From assembly GCA_026686845.1 (NCBI GenBank), contig JAIVEN010000012.1, forward strand, positions 3,536,501 through 3,600,500: a DNA stretch of 64,000 nucleotides, read 5' to 3'. The position numbers were made by a program, and so were the translations under genes. The notes beneath the pieces were generated by a model. The model did no database searches. It was not told the DNA's origin and was given only the letters and a program-made list of their open reading frames with translations. The stretch comes from Adenanthera pavonina. Taxonomy: Eukaryota; Streptophyta; Magnoliopsida; Fabales; Fabaceae. This document shows, in pieces, positions 10,750-23,300 of this stretch. Within the stretch, counting starts at the first letter, position 1. The number at the start of each line of letters is the position of its first letter.

Positions 10750-10899
10750 TCAGAGGTGGTTGGTGTTTGAAGATTGTTGGAAATGAAGGGGAAAGGGACA
10801 ACAGTTTTAGGGGGCATTTTTGGGAGGAAACTACATCGATCCCCATATATATGAAGGACCATATAAAGAGCAAACCGTCCAAACTGACAATCTCATAAT

Positions 10900-11465
10900 A
10901 TAATAAAATCAACTAAAAAAGAAAAAGAATAAAAAAATCTAAAAAATCATACACATATTTATGTGAAAAAATAAACTCAAAAGTTCTGAAAAAGTGAAAA
11001 AATCCTAAAAAATTCACAAAAATGGAAAAAAAAAATAGAAATAGTGGTCAAAATGAAGGAATTCTACCAAAATACAATCATTTTAATACCCAAAGGTATA
11101 TTAAGTTTCCATCAAAGACCCAAAAAGCTATTAAAAATCGCAAATTAAGCTCTTTAAAGCCTAACTAAGATCAAAGTCAATCAAGTGATGCAATTAGTTT
11201 GACTAATATTTTAATTTGTAATTTTTAATAGTTTTTGGGGTCTTTGATTAACACTTAATGCTCTTTGGGAATTAAAACCAGTGTATTTTGATCAAATTTC
11301 TTTATTTCGACTTTTTTTCTATTTTTCTCACATTTTTACACATTTTTCATATTTTTCCATTTTCTTGGAAATTTTTTAGTTTATTTCTTTTCCACAAATC
11401 TACACATGATTTTTGTGATTTGTTCCTTTACACTTATTAGTTGATTTTATTAGGTTTTAAAATTT
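10900..11465. mobile_element. Fold-back (long inverted repeat) element
   Basis: The left arm (about 10903-11165) and right arm (about 11190-11463) are reverse complements over roughly 260 bases with many mismatches, separated by a loop of about 30-40 bases. Matching landmarks include 'ataaaatcaacta' against 'tagttgattttat' and 'atcaaagaccc' against 'gggtctttgat'. No coding capacity. It is either a MITE or an inverted duplication; target duplications were not identified. Confidence 0.6.
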
Positions 11466-11731
11466 TTAATTAAGGTTTCAGTTTCCAACCTAGACTGAAA
11501 TTGATTATATAAATTTAGATTGCATAAAAAGTTTTAGTTTCTCTTTTATGATATTTTTAATTTCAATTAAGGTTTGAAATGAAAAAAAAATTATTTATAG
11601 GTCCAAACTGAATATTCATTTTCAGAAGTCATCAACCACTTTCTGAGTAGAGACTTCCAAGAAGAAAACTACCAGAAAATAAGATTAATTAGTTTGGCTT
11701 TTGCTTTTTTTTTTCGGCGGAATAAATATAT

Positions 11732-12735
11732 AGGGCCAAGATTCCCAATTTATTAACTTTTAGAATTAAAAAATTGTAAAATTAGAAAAAGAGACCTTAG
11801 ATCTTTAAAGCAAATTAAATCAAATTTCACTTTACCAAAATACCCTCATCTATTTTGCAACTTAATTATTCTAATTTTACAACTTATATTTCCAGTTTTA
11901 ACATAGAAAAATTAGATTTCAACTTTATAATCATCAAAATGACTCCAGGAATTTATAACTTCTTCTTCCAATTTCGCAACTTTATTATTCTAATTTTGTA
12001 ACTTGTGTTTCGAATTTTAACATGGAAAAATCAAATTTCAACTTTAAAAGTATTAAAGTGACTCTAAGGATTTACAACTTCTTGTTCATATTTTGCAACT
12101 TCCGTGTTCTAATTTTGCAATCTATGTTTTAAATTTTAACATGGAAGAATCAAATTTCAACTTTATAATCATCAAAGTGACTCTAGGGATTTGCAACTTC
12201 TTACTCATATTTTGCAACTTCGTTATTCTAATTTTGCAATTTATGTTTCCAATTTTAACACGAAAGAATCAGATTTCAACTTTATAATCATCAAAGTGAC
12301 TCCAGGGATTTGCAACTTCTTCTTTCAATTTTGTAATTTTATTGTTATAATTTTGTAACTTATGTTTCCAATTTTAACAGGAAAGAATCAGATTTCAACT
12401 TTATAATCATTAAGGTGACTTCAGGGATTTACAACTTCTTGTTCCAATTTTACAACTTCGTTGTTCCAATTTTACAACTAATGTTTCAAATTTTAACATG
12501 AAAAAATTAAATTTCAATTTTATAATTATCAAAGAAGCTCCAAGAATTTGTAACTTCTTTTTTCAATTTTGTAAATTTATTGTTCTAAGTTTACAACTTA
12601 TATTTTAAATTTTATTAAGGATATTTTGATAATATTAATTTTAATTTAATTTGTTTTAAGAACCTAAGATTTTTTTTCTAATTTCATAGTTTCTTGTCCT
12701 GAAATTTAATGAATTGAAGATCTTAGCAGTAAGCG
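11732..12735. mobile_element. TIR element (MITE-like) carrying a 119-bp tandem array
   Basis: Sequence from about 11735 ('gccaagattcccaatttatt...accttagatc...') matches the reverse complement of the sequence ending about 12730 ('...gaacctaagatt...gaattgaagatcttagc') over roughly 110-130 bases. Between the arms lies a regular tandem array. No transposase frame is present, so it would be non-autonomous. The superfamily is not certain and the exact ends and target duplication were not resolved. Confidence 0.5.
11832..12660. repeat. Tandem array, 119-bp unit, about seven copies
   Basis: The anchor 'ggatttRcaacttctt' falls at about 11951, 12070, 12189, 12308, 12427 and 12546, exactly 119 bases apart. 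Each unit has two 'ttttgcaactt..' phrases and 'ttttaacatggaa.aatcaaatttcaactttataatcat'. Outer copies are more diverged than inner ones. An open frame at 12093-12287 is a by-product of the repeat. Confidence 0.85.
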
Positions 12736-13331
12736 GTGATTTTTTTTTTTCAAGAAAAAGATGAGTCATGTACCTAAACTTAACTCGTCATCTAATCATA
12801 GTCAAGGTCAAGATTGATGTGAAGGAGAAGTTGTCGTTTTCCCTCGTGGGGGTGTGGGAGTGTGGAATAAGTCAATAAGGTCAATGAACAGAGGTGCCCA
12901 GAATCCGCGTAAAGTAGAATGACCACATAACAACCATTTCTATATCTCTTCAATGTGAAACCATTATCTTTTTTCCATCGGACAGTGTACTGTGGGGTTT
13001 GAATTTATTTACTAGTGAACGTCGGGTCAGGCCACTGGTTATGTTTAGAAAATTTATGACACATCAAGTCAAGTCAATTCATCTATTTTAAAAAAAAAAA
13101 GGTAAAAAGAAAATAGGAGGAAGAAGATGATGATTGAATTGAAGATGAATCCAATCCAACTTCTTGATCTATTTATGTTAATCAGTTTAGTCTGGGTCGG
13201 TTTGGTTTTATACATAGTATATATTAAAAATATCATTTTACTGCATGAGAGCATGTATGAATTAATGTGAATATTTTCATAAATAAAATATAATGTTACT
13301 AGGTTTATATAAAATTAAGATTTTTCTAACT
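12736..13331. other. Intergenic DNA, nothing recognised
   Basis: Slightly higher complexity than the neighbouring repeats. No coding frame, RNA gene or element end could be supported. Confidence 0.4.
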
Positions 13332-13560
13332 TTTATTAAAAATAAAATAACTAGTTCGGCCAGCATGATTAAAGCAATCAAGGTCTCTTACTATTACAAT
13401 CAAGGTCTCAACATCCTCTCTCCAGCACCACCTCCACCATACAATCAATCCAACAGTTGATAAAAGCCAAGCTGACAAAATTAATGACGACCCTTATATG
13501 CATCTAGCCGCTGGGAGATTAGGAGATTGAAAGCAACTTTTCTCGTTTTTTTTTTTTGGC
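13332..13560 (+). pseudogene. Duplicated gene fragment, copy 1 (possible ankyrin-repeat N-terminus)
   Basis: Matches 15350-15660 but lacks about 90 bases that include the start codon, and carries a stop after 'RLGD'. It still encodes the segment from SSLQHHLHHTI through DDPYMHLAAGRLGD. It is clearly a decayed duplicate of copy 2. Confidence 0.45.
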
Positions 13561-13819
13561 CTAAAAGAGCAAATATGTTGTGGAGCAAAAAAATAATCAT
13601 GAAATTAAGGTAATAGTGCATACAAATTAAAGGCAAATTATCACGTGGAAATCCAAAAAAAAAAAATTCTGAGCATTTGCTTTGTATTATTGAAATTTCG
13701 AAGAACATTGAAGAGAGCCATTAATAAAATTACATCCGTAGATTTTTTATATATGGACAACAGACCATAAAAAAATTCCAATTCCAATTCCCAACAAATA
13801 CTCAATTGTGGCAAGACCT

Positions 13820-14883
13820 TGTTGGTAGCTCTCATCTTCCATTATTTATAATTATATTAGTTCAGTACCACAAAAAAATTTGATTTTATCTCTTTTATGT
13901 AATTTTTAATTAAATGTTGAAATATCAAGAAAATTCATCTTTTTAAGAGTAGTTTGCACATTTGAATTGACTACTCTTAAAATTTCAAAATTTAATTAAA
14001 ATCCTATAAAAGAACAAAATTTTGAATGTAGCAGCAAAAATTCCAAATATTTTGTTATGTGGATTGTAAATTGATATGAACAATAAGAATTAGTAATATA
14101 GAGATAATTTTTTATTAGTTTTTTTCTCTAAAATTTCTCAAGGCGTTTCACGAAGTGTTTAATCATTTTTAAAAATGAATATTCAATTTACATCTGTAAC
14201 AAATACGCTTGGAAAACATTTACTTTAAAATATCTTAAAAGAGCAAAAATATGTCTAAAATATGTTTCTCCCGGCCAAAGGTAATTTCCAAGCCGAAAAA
14301 GTTATGTTTGACTAATTGTAATCATCCATTTCCCACATCTGATTTTTGCTGTTTTGTTCAATTTTTAATTAATTTTTAAAATGTCAAGAAAGGTTTTCTT
14401 TCCAAGAGTTTTACATATCTAAATACACTATTGTTTTATGAAGTTATTGCAAGATTTTGTGAATGACTTTACGATAAGAAAAATATTTTTCTCTTTAATA
14501 AATTTTTAAATACATTTTTTAGTAGTCAATAATATTTTTAGGAATAGCTTACAAGTTACAAGTAAAATCATATTTTTTATTGATTCCATTTATACATATT
14601 AATATTGTAGAATACCAAAAAAAAATTTTGTAAGAGTAGTGTACACGTCTTAATTGACCAATCCACAAGTTATTGTAACATTTTATGATAAAATTTATTA
14701 AAATTTATTACAAAATTGCATGAAAATTTTATATTGTTAATTCTGGTCAGCCATATCAATTTAGTACCGCACAAAATTTTTATATTTTTACTCTTTTATA
14801 TTAATAACTATATCAATTTAGTAGAACACAAAATTTTTAAATATTTTACTTGAGAGTTAAGGAAATAAAAGGTTGAATCAAAA
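13820..14883. repeat. Satellite-related block, duplicate of part of array 1
   Basis: 13840-14150 has the satellite phrases, including the inverted repeat. 14150-14885 matches 9190-9905 closely, including 'gtttctcccggccaaaggtaa' and the run to 'aggttgaatcaaaa'. The match ends where a Stowaway-like end begins. Confidence 0.6.
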
Positions 14884-15100
14884 TACTCCCTTCATCCCTA
14901 ATTACAAGAAAATTTTGTTAGTTTTCTTTTGTCTCAAAATATAAGAAATATGGAGAAAATTTCTTGAGTAATCAATATAGTTTTTCTTTTATATCTTTCA
15001 TTAATTAATTAAGTTGTAGTCATTCATAGCCTCCATATGATAAGGAAAGTGTCGTACAAGCTTTGTGTTGCCTAAGGACTCATGGAAAGTGTCCATTTTT
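14884..15100. mobile_element. Left end of a Stowaway-like (Tc1/mariner) MITE
   Basis: Starts TACTCCCTTCATCCCTAATT, the terminal motif of Stowaway-like elements, placed exactly where homology with array 1 stops. The matching right end (..GGAGGGAGTA) was not found downstream, so the element is truncated or its right end has decayed; the end coordinate is arbitrary. Confidence 0.45.
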
Positions 15101-15476
15101 CATGAATTTTTGTTGAGAAGGTATGTGGGGAAAAGTATTGGAATATTACTACAAAATATTAATTTTTCTTTTGTTTTTGTTTTTCGTTTATTTTCTATTT
15201 GTTTTAATTTTTCCAATCTTCATTGTTTAGAAGATATGTTTGGTTTAAACTTCATCATATTGCATAATAGTTATTCTAGGCAATTGCCAAACCAAGGCAG
15301 CTAATCAATTGCAAAGCATCATCAAACAATGGACATCATAATAGTTTTCTAACTTTTATTAAAAATAAAATAACTAGTACGGCCAACATGATCAAAGCAA
15401 TCAAGGTCTCTTATTATTACAATCAAGGTCTCAACATTCCACATTGAAAAGATTACGGTTAAAACGTGACTGAACC

Positions 15477-15794
15477 ATGGATCTAGATCCTCTCCTGCGT
15501 GTTTCCTCTCCATCCTCTCTCCAGCACCACCTCCACCATACAATCAATCCAACGGTTGATAAAAGCCAAGCTGACAAAATTTTTGACGACCCTTATATGC
15601 ATGTAGCTGCTGGGAGATTAGGAGATTTAAACCAATATCTCTATCAGATTTGTTTGAAAGCAACTTTTCTAGTTTTTTTTTTTTTACCTAAAAGAGCAAA
15701 TACGTTGTGGAGCAGACAAATTAAAATAAAAAAAAATGCTGAGCATTTGCTTTGTATTATTGAAATTTCGAAGAACATTGAAGAGAGCCATTAA
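15477..15794 (+). pseudogene. Gene fragment, possible ankyrin-repeat protein N-terminus, copy 2
   Basis: An ATG frame of 105 codons. The first 60 or so residues look coding: MDLDPLLRVSSPSSLQHH, then DKSQADKIFDD, then PYMHVAAGRLGDLNQYL. The last piece resembles the start of an ankyrin repeat (xxLHVAAxxGxLxxVxxL), as found near the N-termini of ACD6/ITN1-type membrane ankyrin proteins; this is an inference from one partial repeat. After about residue 62 the frame runs into T-rich, satellite-adjacent DNA, so the rest of the gene is missing. A decayed duplicate lies at 13332-13560. Probably the first exon of a gene captured and duplicated with this block. Confidence 0.4.
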
Positions 15795-15879
15795 TAAAAA
15801 TATATCTATAGATTTTTTATGTATGGACAATAGACCATAAAAAAAATTCCAATTCCCAACAAATACCCAACAATAGCAA

Positions 15880-18800
15880 GACCTTGGTAACTTTATCTTC
15901 CATTATTTATATTAGTATAGTGCCACAAAAATTGATTTTATCTCTTCTATATAATTTTCAATTAAATATTGAAATATCAAGAAAATTCATCTTTTCAAGA
16001 GTAGTTTGCACGTTTTAATTGACTACTCATAAAAGTTATCTATATATTGATAATTCTTATTATTTATATTAGATCATAATCTTATAAAAAAATATGGAAA
16101 TTTTGTTCTCAATTCGAATTTTAATTAAATATTTGAAAAGACAAGAATATAATTTTCTCAAAGATAATTTACAAATCCAAAAAATATTCTTGATTGACTC
16201 CCATCTTCCATTATCTATATTAGTTTAATATTTTGATTTTACCTCTTTTATGCAATTTTTTATTTCATGTTGAAATATAAAAAAATTTGTCTTTCCAAGA
16301 GTAGTTTGCACATCTAAATTGACTACTCTTGACATTTCAAAATTTAATTAAAATTCCATAAAAGAACAAATATGTGAATGTAGTAGAAAAACTATGAAAT
16401 TTTCGCTCTCAATTTGAATTTTAATTGAATGTTTCAAAAATGAAAAATATAATTTTTTCCAAGATAATTTAGAAGTATAAAAGAATATGCTTGATTGACT
16501 CCTATATTCCATTATTTATATTAGTTTAGTACCACACAAAAATTTTGATTTTATTTCTTTTATGAAATTTTTAATTAAATCTTGAACTATCAGGAGAATT
16601 CATCCTTTCAAAAGTAGTTTGCACATCTGAATTGACTACTCTTGACATTTTGAGATTTTATTAAAATTCCATAAAAGAACAAAAATTTGAATGAAGCAAT
16701 AAAAATTCCAAATGTTTTGTTACAGACATTATAAATTGATATGAATTTATATCCTTGGATAATATTAATTCTTATTATATAAATTTAGATTGCACATAAA
16801 ATTTTCTTACGATTTTTCAATTTCAATTAATGGTTTGAAATGAAAAGAAAAATTATTTATGGACTCAGTACGTTCATTTTGAAAGTCATCAACTACTTTG
16901 TGAATAGCAATTTTAGAAAAGAAAACAAATTGAAATTACAAATTTATATATATTGATATTTCTCATTGTCTATATTGGTTTATAATCTCAAAAAAATATG
17001 GACCTTTCACTCTCAATTTGAATTTTAATTAAATGTTTGAAAAGCAAAGAATAAAATTTTCTCCAAGATAATTTAGAAGTATAAAAAAGTATGTTTGACT
17101 GACTCCCATCTTCTATTATTTATATTAGTTTAGTACCATACAAAGGTTTCGATTTTTTCTTTGTTATGCAATTTTTAATTAAATATTGAAATATCAGGAA
17201 AATTTGTCTTTTTAAGAGTAGTTTGAACATATAAATTGACTACTACTGAAATTTTAAAATTTAATTAAAATTCCAGTTAAGAACAAAAATTTGAATGTAG
17301 CATCAAAAATTCCAAATGTTTTGTCATGTATTTTGTAAATTGAAATGAATTTTATATCCTTGTATAATATTTATTCTTATTATATAAATACAGATTCTAC
17401 AAAAAGGTCTCTTATTATTTTTCAATTTCAATTAATGGTTTGAAATGAAAAAAAAAATTATTTATAGATCCTATATGTTCATTTTTTTTAAAGTCATACA
17501 CTGTTTTGTTAATAGAAATTTTAGAAAAGAAAACTAACTGAAATGACAACTTATTTATATATTGATAATTCTCATTTTTTATATCAGTTCAAAATACATA
17601 AAAAAAATATAGAATTTTTGCTGTCAATTTAAATTTTAATTAAACGCTTGAAAAGTAAAGAATATAATTTTCCTCAAGATAACTTACAAGTCCTAAAAAT
17701 TATGCTTGACAGACTCCCATCTTTTATTATCTTTATCAATTTAGTACCACACAAAGAGATTTTATCTCTTTTATGGAATATTTAATTAAACCTTCAATCA
17801 TTAGAAATATTCATCTTTTCAAAAGTAGTTTGCACGCCTGAATTTCCTACTCTTGACATTTTGAGCTCTAATTAAATTTTCATAAAAGAACAAAAATTTG
17901 AATATGGCAACAAAAATTCCAAATATTTTGTTATGGATATTGTAAATTGATATGAATTTATATCCTTGGATAATATTAATTTTTATTATATAAATTTAGA
18001 TTGCACAAAAAGTTCTCTTACGATTTTTCAATTTCAATTAATGGTTTGAAATGAAAAGTAAAATTATTTATAGATCCTATATGTTCATTTTTGTTAAAGT
18101 CATCAACTCCTTTGTGAAAATAAATTGAAGAGAAGAAAACTAATAGAAATTACAAATTTACCTATATATTGATATTTCTCATTATCTATATAGGTCCATA
18201 ATCTCATAAAAAAAATGGAATTTTCGATTTCAATTATATTTTCAATTAAATATTTAAAAAGTCAAGAATATAATTTTCTCCAAGACAATTTAAAGTCTAA
18301 AAAAATATGCTTGACTAACTCCCAACTTCCATTATCAATATTAATTCAGTACCACACAAAGATTTTGATTTTATCTCTTTTATGGAATTTTTAATTAAAT
18401 GTTGCAATATCAAGAAAATTTGTGTTTTCAAAAGTAGTTTGTATGTCTGAATTAACTACTCTTAACATTTCAAAATTTACTTAAAATTCCATTAAGGAAC
18501 AAAAATTTGAATGTAGCAACAAAAATTTCAAATGTTTTATTACGAATGTTGTAACTTGATGTGAATTTTATATCCTTGGATAATATTAATTTTTATTATA
18601 TAAATTTAGATTGCACAAAAAGTTCTCTTATGATTTTTCAATTTCAATTAATGGTTTGAAATGAAAAGAAAAATTATTTCTAAATCCGATACATTCATTT
18701 TGAAAGTCATGAGCTGCATTGTGAATAGAAATTTTAGAAAAGAAAACTAACAAAAATTGCAAATTTATATATGTATTGATATTTCTCATTATCTATATTG

Positions 18801-19798
18801 GTTCATAATCTTAGAAAAAAATATGGAATTTTCACTCTCAATTTGAATTTTAATTAAATGTTTGAAGAGCAAAGAATATAATTTTCTCTAAGATAATTTA
18901 GAAGTATAAAAAAGTATGCTTGACTGACTCTCATCTTTCACTATCTATGTTAGTTTATTACCACACAAAGATTTTGATTTTATCACTTTTATGTAATTCT
19001 TAATTGAATGTTGAAATATCAGGAAAATCCATCTTTTCATGAGTAGTTTAAATGTTTGAATTGACTACTCTTGATACTTCAAAATTTAATTAAAATTTCA
19101 TAAAAGTACAAAAACTTGAATGTAGCAGCAAAAATTCCAAATATTTTGTTACATATGTTGTAAATTGATATGAATTTTTTATCCTTGTAAAATATTCATT
19201 CTTATTATATAAATTTAGAATCCACAAAAAGTTCTCTTATTGTTTTTCAATTTCAAATAACTGTTTAAAATGAAAAGAAAAATTATTTATAGATCTTATA
19301 TGTTCATTTTTTTTTTAAGTCACCAACCGCATTGTTAATAGAAATTTTAGAGGAGAAAATTAACTGAAATGACAAACTTATTTATATATTGATAATTCTC
19401 ATTATCTATATCGGTTTATAATATCATAAAAAAATATGGAATTTTCGTTCTCAATTCAAATTTTAATTAAATGTTTGAAAAGTGAAGAATATAAATTTTT
19501 CCAAGATAATTTACAAGTCTAAAAAAATATGCTAGACTGACTGCCTTCTTTCATTATCTTTATTAGTTTAGTTCCACACAAAGATTTTGATTTTATCTTT
19601 TTTATGAAATTTTTAATTAAATCTTGAACTATCAAGAAAATTTATCTTTTCAAGAATAGTTTGCACATTTGAATTTGCTACTCTTGACATTTCAAATTTA
19701 ATTAAAATTTCATAAAAGAACAAAAATTTGATTGTGGCAACAAAAATTCCAAATGTTTTGTTATGTATGTTGTAAATTGATATGAATTTTATATCTTA
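15880..19798. repeat. Tandem satellite array, unit about 606 bp (array 2)
   Basis: The anchor 'ttagattgcacaaaaa' (or close variants) starts at 16788, 17393, 17999, 18609 and 19218, spacings of 605, 606, 610 and 609. Each unit runs through 'tttcaattaatggtttgaaat', 'tatatattgata', 'gactcccatcttccatta', 'agtaccacacaaag' and a nested inverted repeat. Two half-units look related to each other, suggesting an ancestral unit of about 300 bp. The array is cut at 19798 by a CACTA element. Frames inside it are chance products. Confidence 0.85.
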
Positions 19799-20327
19799 CA
19801 CTACTACAAATAAACCCCTTTGACGTCTATTATTTTAAACTTTTTACGTCTGTTTTACATGGGATGTTGAAACTAGAAACATTGAAAGTTTAGCTATTTA
19901 CATCTATTTTGGAACAACCATCAAAAGATTCCTTGTGACGTCTGTTTTTCAAAAAAATAGACATCAAAAGGAACCCCTTTGACGTCTCTTTCCTAGAAAA
20001 CAGACATCATATGTATCAAATATGATGTCTGTTTTCTACAAAATAGATATCAAAGAGAGAGCCTTTAATGTCTCTTTTTCAGAAAACAGACGCCAAATAT
20101 GATATTTTTTTTTATATAATGACATACATTTTATATTTCTAGACCAATATATGCTGCCAAAATAAAATAGCCAATGCAATTTTTATAACCAAAATAGCAG
20201 TAAGAAGGTCACAGCATATTAGTTGTATGCAAAATGATATGTTCCAAGCTACCAATTCAACTTAAACACTACATATTATTCCAAACTACCAACCCAACCT
20301 AAATATTACCATGTAACAAGAAGAAAT

Positions 20328-23300
20328 TCAAATGCTTTCAAAAAGAAATTCTAACCACATGTCCCGAATGTGGTCAATTTCTTCTTGATAATAGGGATCA
20401 TTTCTCTTGAAGTGCTGCAAATTAGAAATTAAGTTAGAAAACCACATTCAATGAGCTAGAAGATCACATATGAAATAAGAAGTCATAACAAAAAATAAAA
20501 CTAAGTTAAAAGTTATATAATTACCTCATCCAATGAGTTAACAACATCACTAGTAATTATCTCATACATTTCTTTCATTACATAATAGCCACACTCCGTG
20601 TTCCCTGGTTGGATGCGATACTACGAATCAACCAACAATAAAAAGATCAAAATCAAAATAGTTAGACTAACATCCTTTAAACTTAGGTTAAATCTATTTA
20701 CCTTTGGGTATTTCCATTCCATTTTTTTATGTTGCGTTGTGTGTTTCCCACCCTTATAATGGTACGTCTTCAAGGATCCATCATCAAATACATGGAAGAA
20801 ATCAAATTACAGAATAATAACATCACATGTTATCACAAACCAATTTTTTACACAAATATATACTCACAATTCAATTACATCGCAGAAATCTTTTGGTGCC
20901 CTCTTTTTTACTTTCTTCATTTTACATGGATTATTCTCATCATCCTCCTTTTTCCTAAAGGAGTCAAACCAGTAGGCAGTGGATTGCTTGGGGCATATTC
21001 AATGGCGACTGAAATATATTAATGATAACATCATATCAATTCCATAAAGTCTAATCACAACTACTAATTTTTCTATGATTTTGAAAGTTGTTACCCATAA
21101 TGAACCGGTGCCAACCAACATGGCTTATGGGTTTCTGCAATGGTATTTCCAATGTATTTCGATCTATCATCTTCTTCATTCATCTTACTTTGAATATAAT
21201 ATGGACATAGGAATCCAAATCAATCATTTCTTCTCATCTGGGCACAATACCGGTTGAGACACCTATAAGAGAAATAAAATAAACATAAATGCATAGAAAT
21301 GTAAATACCTAGAAATGCACATAAATGAAGAGATGCATAGAAAAGAAAATAAACTTACAAGACACCAAGTTGTATAATGGATATATCCAACTTTTGCATG
21401 TTTATGAAACCTTCAACATCATTTTTGAAAATATTTAACTTATACTTTACTAATCCCACAATCCCAGGAGGAACTTTAATGGAAATAGGATAATTAAATT
21501 GTGAAAATTCTCTTTTTAACTGTGACACTAATGCCATTTCTTTGACAGCGTGTGAATCTTGGGATTGAGATTATGGCATTGAATGAATCAAACCCTTCCC
21601 TTTGCCACTTCCCTGATTAAGTAAATAACAATAAATTATAATCACAAACTACATCAATATTAGAAAACAAGAGACTTATAAGGTTTTTCATACCTGAGGC
21701 TTAGCTAATTTGATAAGTCTTTTCAACTACAAAATATAATTCCCAAGGGTTTAGTCTACTGTTGCAACCTCATCACTAGGGAATGGTGCAATTGCATGAG
21801 GTTCAATCACATTTTCAATTGACACTTTTACTTGATCATCTTGTATTTTTAGGTGGTGCAAGGTTGAACCATTTGCATAAACTCGGCCTTGAACCACAAT
21901 GCGTCTTGTGGGGACATCTAATAATAGATCACATGCCTCTCCCTTATTTAGCACATTGTCTAGCTGCAATACCTTAGGTGTACAACTGCCTTTCTCGCTT
22001 TGAAGCACGGGAGAAGGGCTCATCTCAGCAAGTGGTGTCTGAATGGGTTATCTTTCCAATCATTTTTGAAAATATTTAACTTATACTTTACTAATCCCAC
22101 AATCCCAGGAGGAACTTTAATGGAAATAGGATAATTAAATTGTGAAAATTCTCTTTTTAACCGTGACACTAACGTCTGAATGGGTCATCTTAGCAATCAT
22201 GGACATCACCTCACATCGCATGGCTTCTATCTCAACCCGAAACATTTGTGTCATCCGAACTTCTGTTTCCTTTCTAGCCTTTTCCAACGTTTGCTCCACC
22301 TTACTCTTAGACACCATTCCCTCATGACGACGTAATGGTCCAAAATATTCCCTTATACCCACTCCTCCTCCCACACCTCTAACAGTATTGCCTAGGTGCT
22401 CATCCTTACCTAAAGCAGTTGCCAAGATATCTCACCTCCCACTGGGAATGAATAATCCTTGAAAGGCCTGCTCCTCAAGAGAATCCTATAACAAACAAGT
22501 AGCATACATATAAAATTAGTAATTGCACTATTAAATTCAAATAATTATTTTGATTGATTACAATCTACTTATAATCTTCTCGCCAACCACTCTAGCCTCG
22601 GGAGTGATATACTGTCTGTTCTTACTCATCCATGACCTCTTCCATTTTTGAGCATAAGTTGGAAGAGATAGAGGAGAAATAACAATGGATGGGTTAGACT
22701 TAGCAGCTTCTTATCTTTCTAACAACTTCTCTTGTATCATCTTATGCTGCAGTAACTTATATCCTCCACGAGACAAGTTGTGAGGATATACATTTAGCTT
22801 TTGTTTCTCTTGATTAGCGGCTCTTATTTTCTGTTAGAAATAAAACCAGTAAACTGTTAGTGATTACTCATAACTGCAATTTAAATAATGAAGATAACCA
22901 ATTTAGTTACCTGAAAATCAAGAGTTAGCCGAATCTCAACAAACTTCTTCCATGTCTCTTCATCCAAGTATTGATACATGTCACATGAATTCTTGCCCTT
23001 CAATTTACTATATATATGTTTGGAAGTGAGTCTTATTTTAAAGTCCTTCCACATCTTCCCTACAAACCTTAACAACTTTCTCCTCATCTCAATAGTGTTA
23101 GGGATGTCATAATTGATCTACAAGGTAACACACACATACAATGAAGTTATCAATGACTATTATTATAATAAAATAAGTACAAAAATATATCAATGCAAAG
23201 TAATATACCAAGATATCTTGCCAAAGATGGTCTTTCACACCACTTGGAACTTTTTTCCAATCAGGGTACAAGATATTGACTTTACTTTGAGCTAGATCGC

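Noticed and set aside
12093..12287. Open frame inside the 119-bp array
   Set aside because: It spans more than one tandem unit and is explained by the repeat period (119 is not a multiple of 3, so frames shift between units).
20729..21257. Plus-strand open frames over the CACTA gene
   Set aside because: They are the complement of the Ulp1-like exons and introns on the minus strand.
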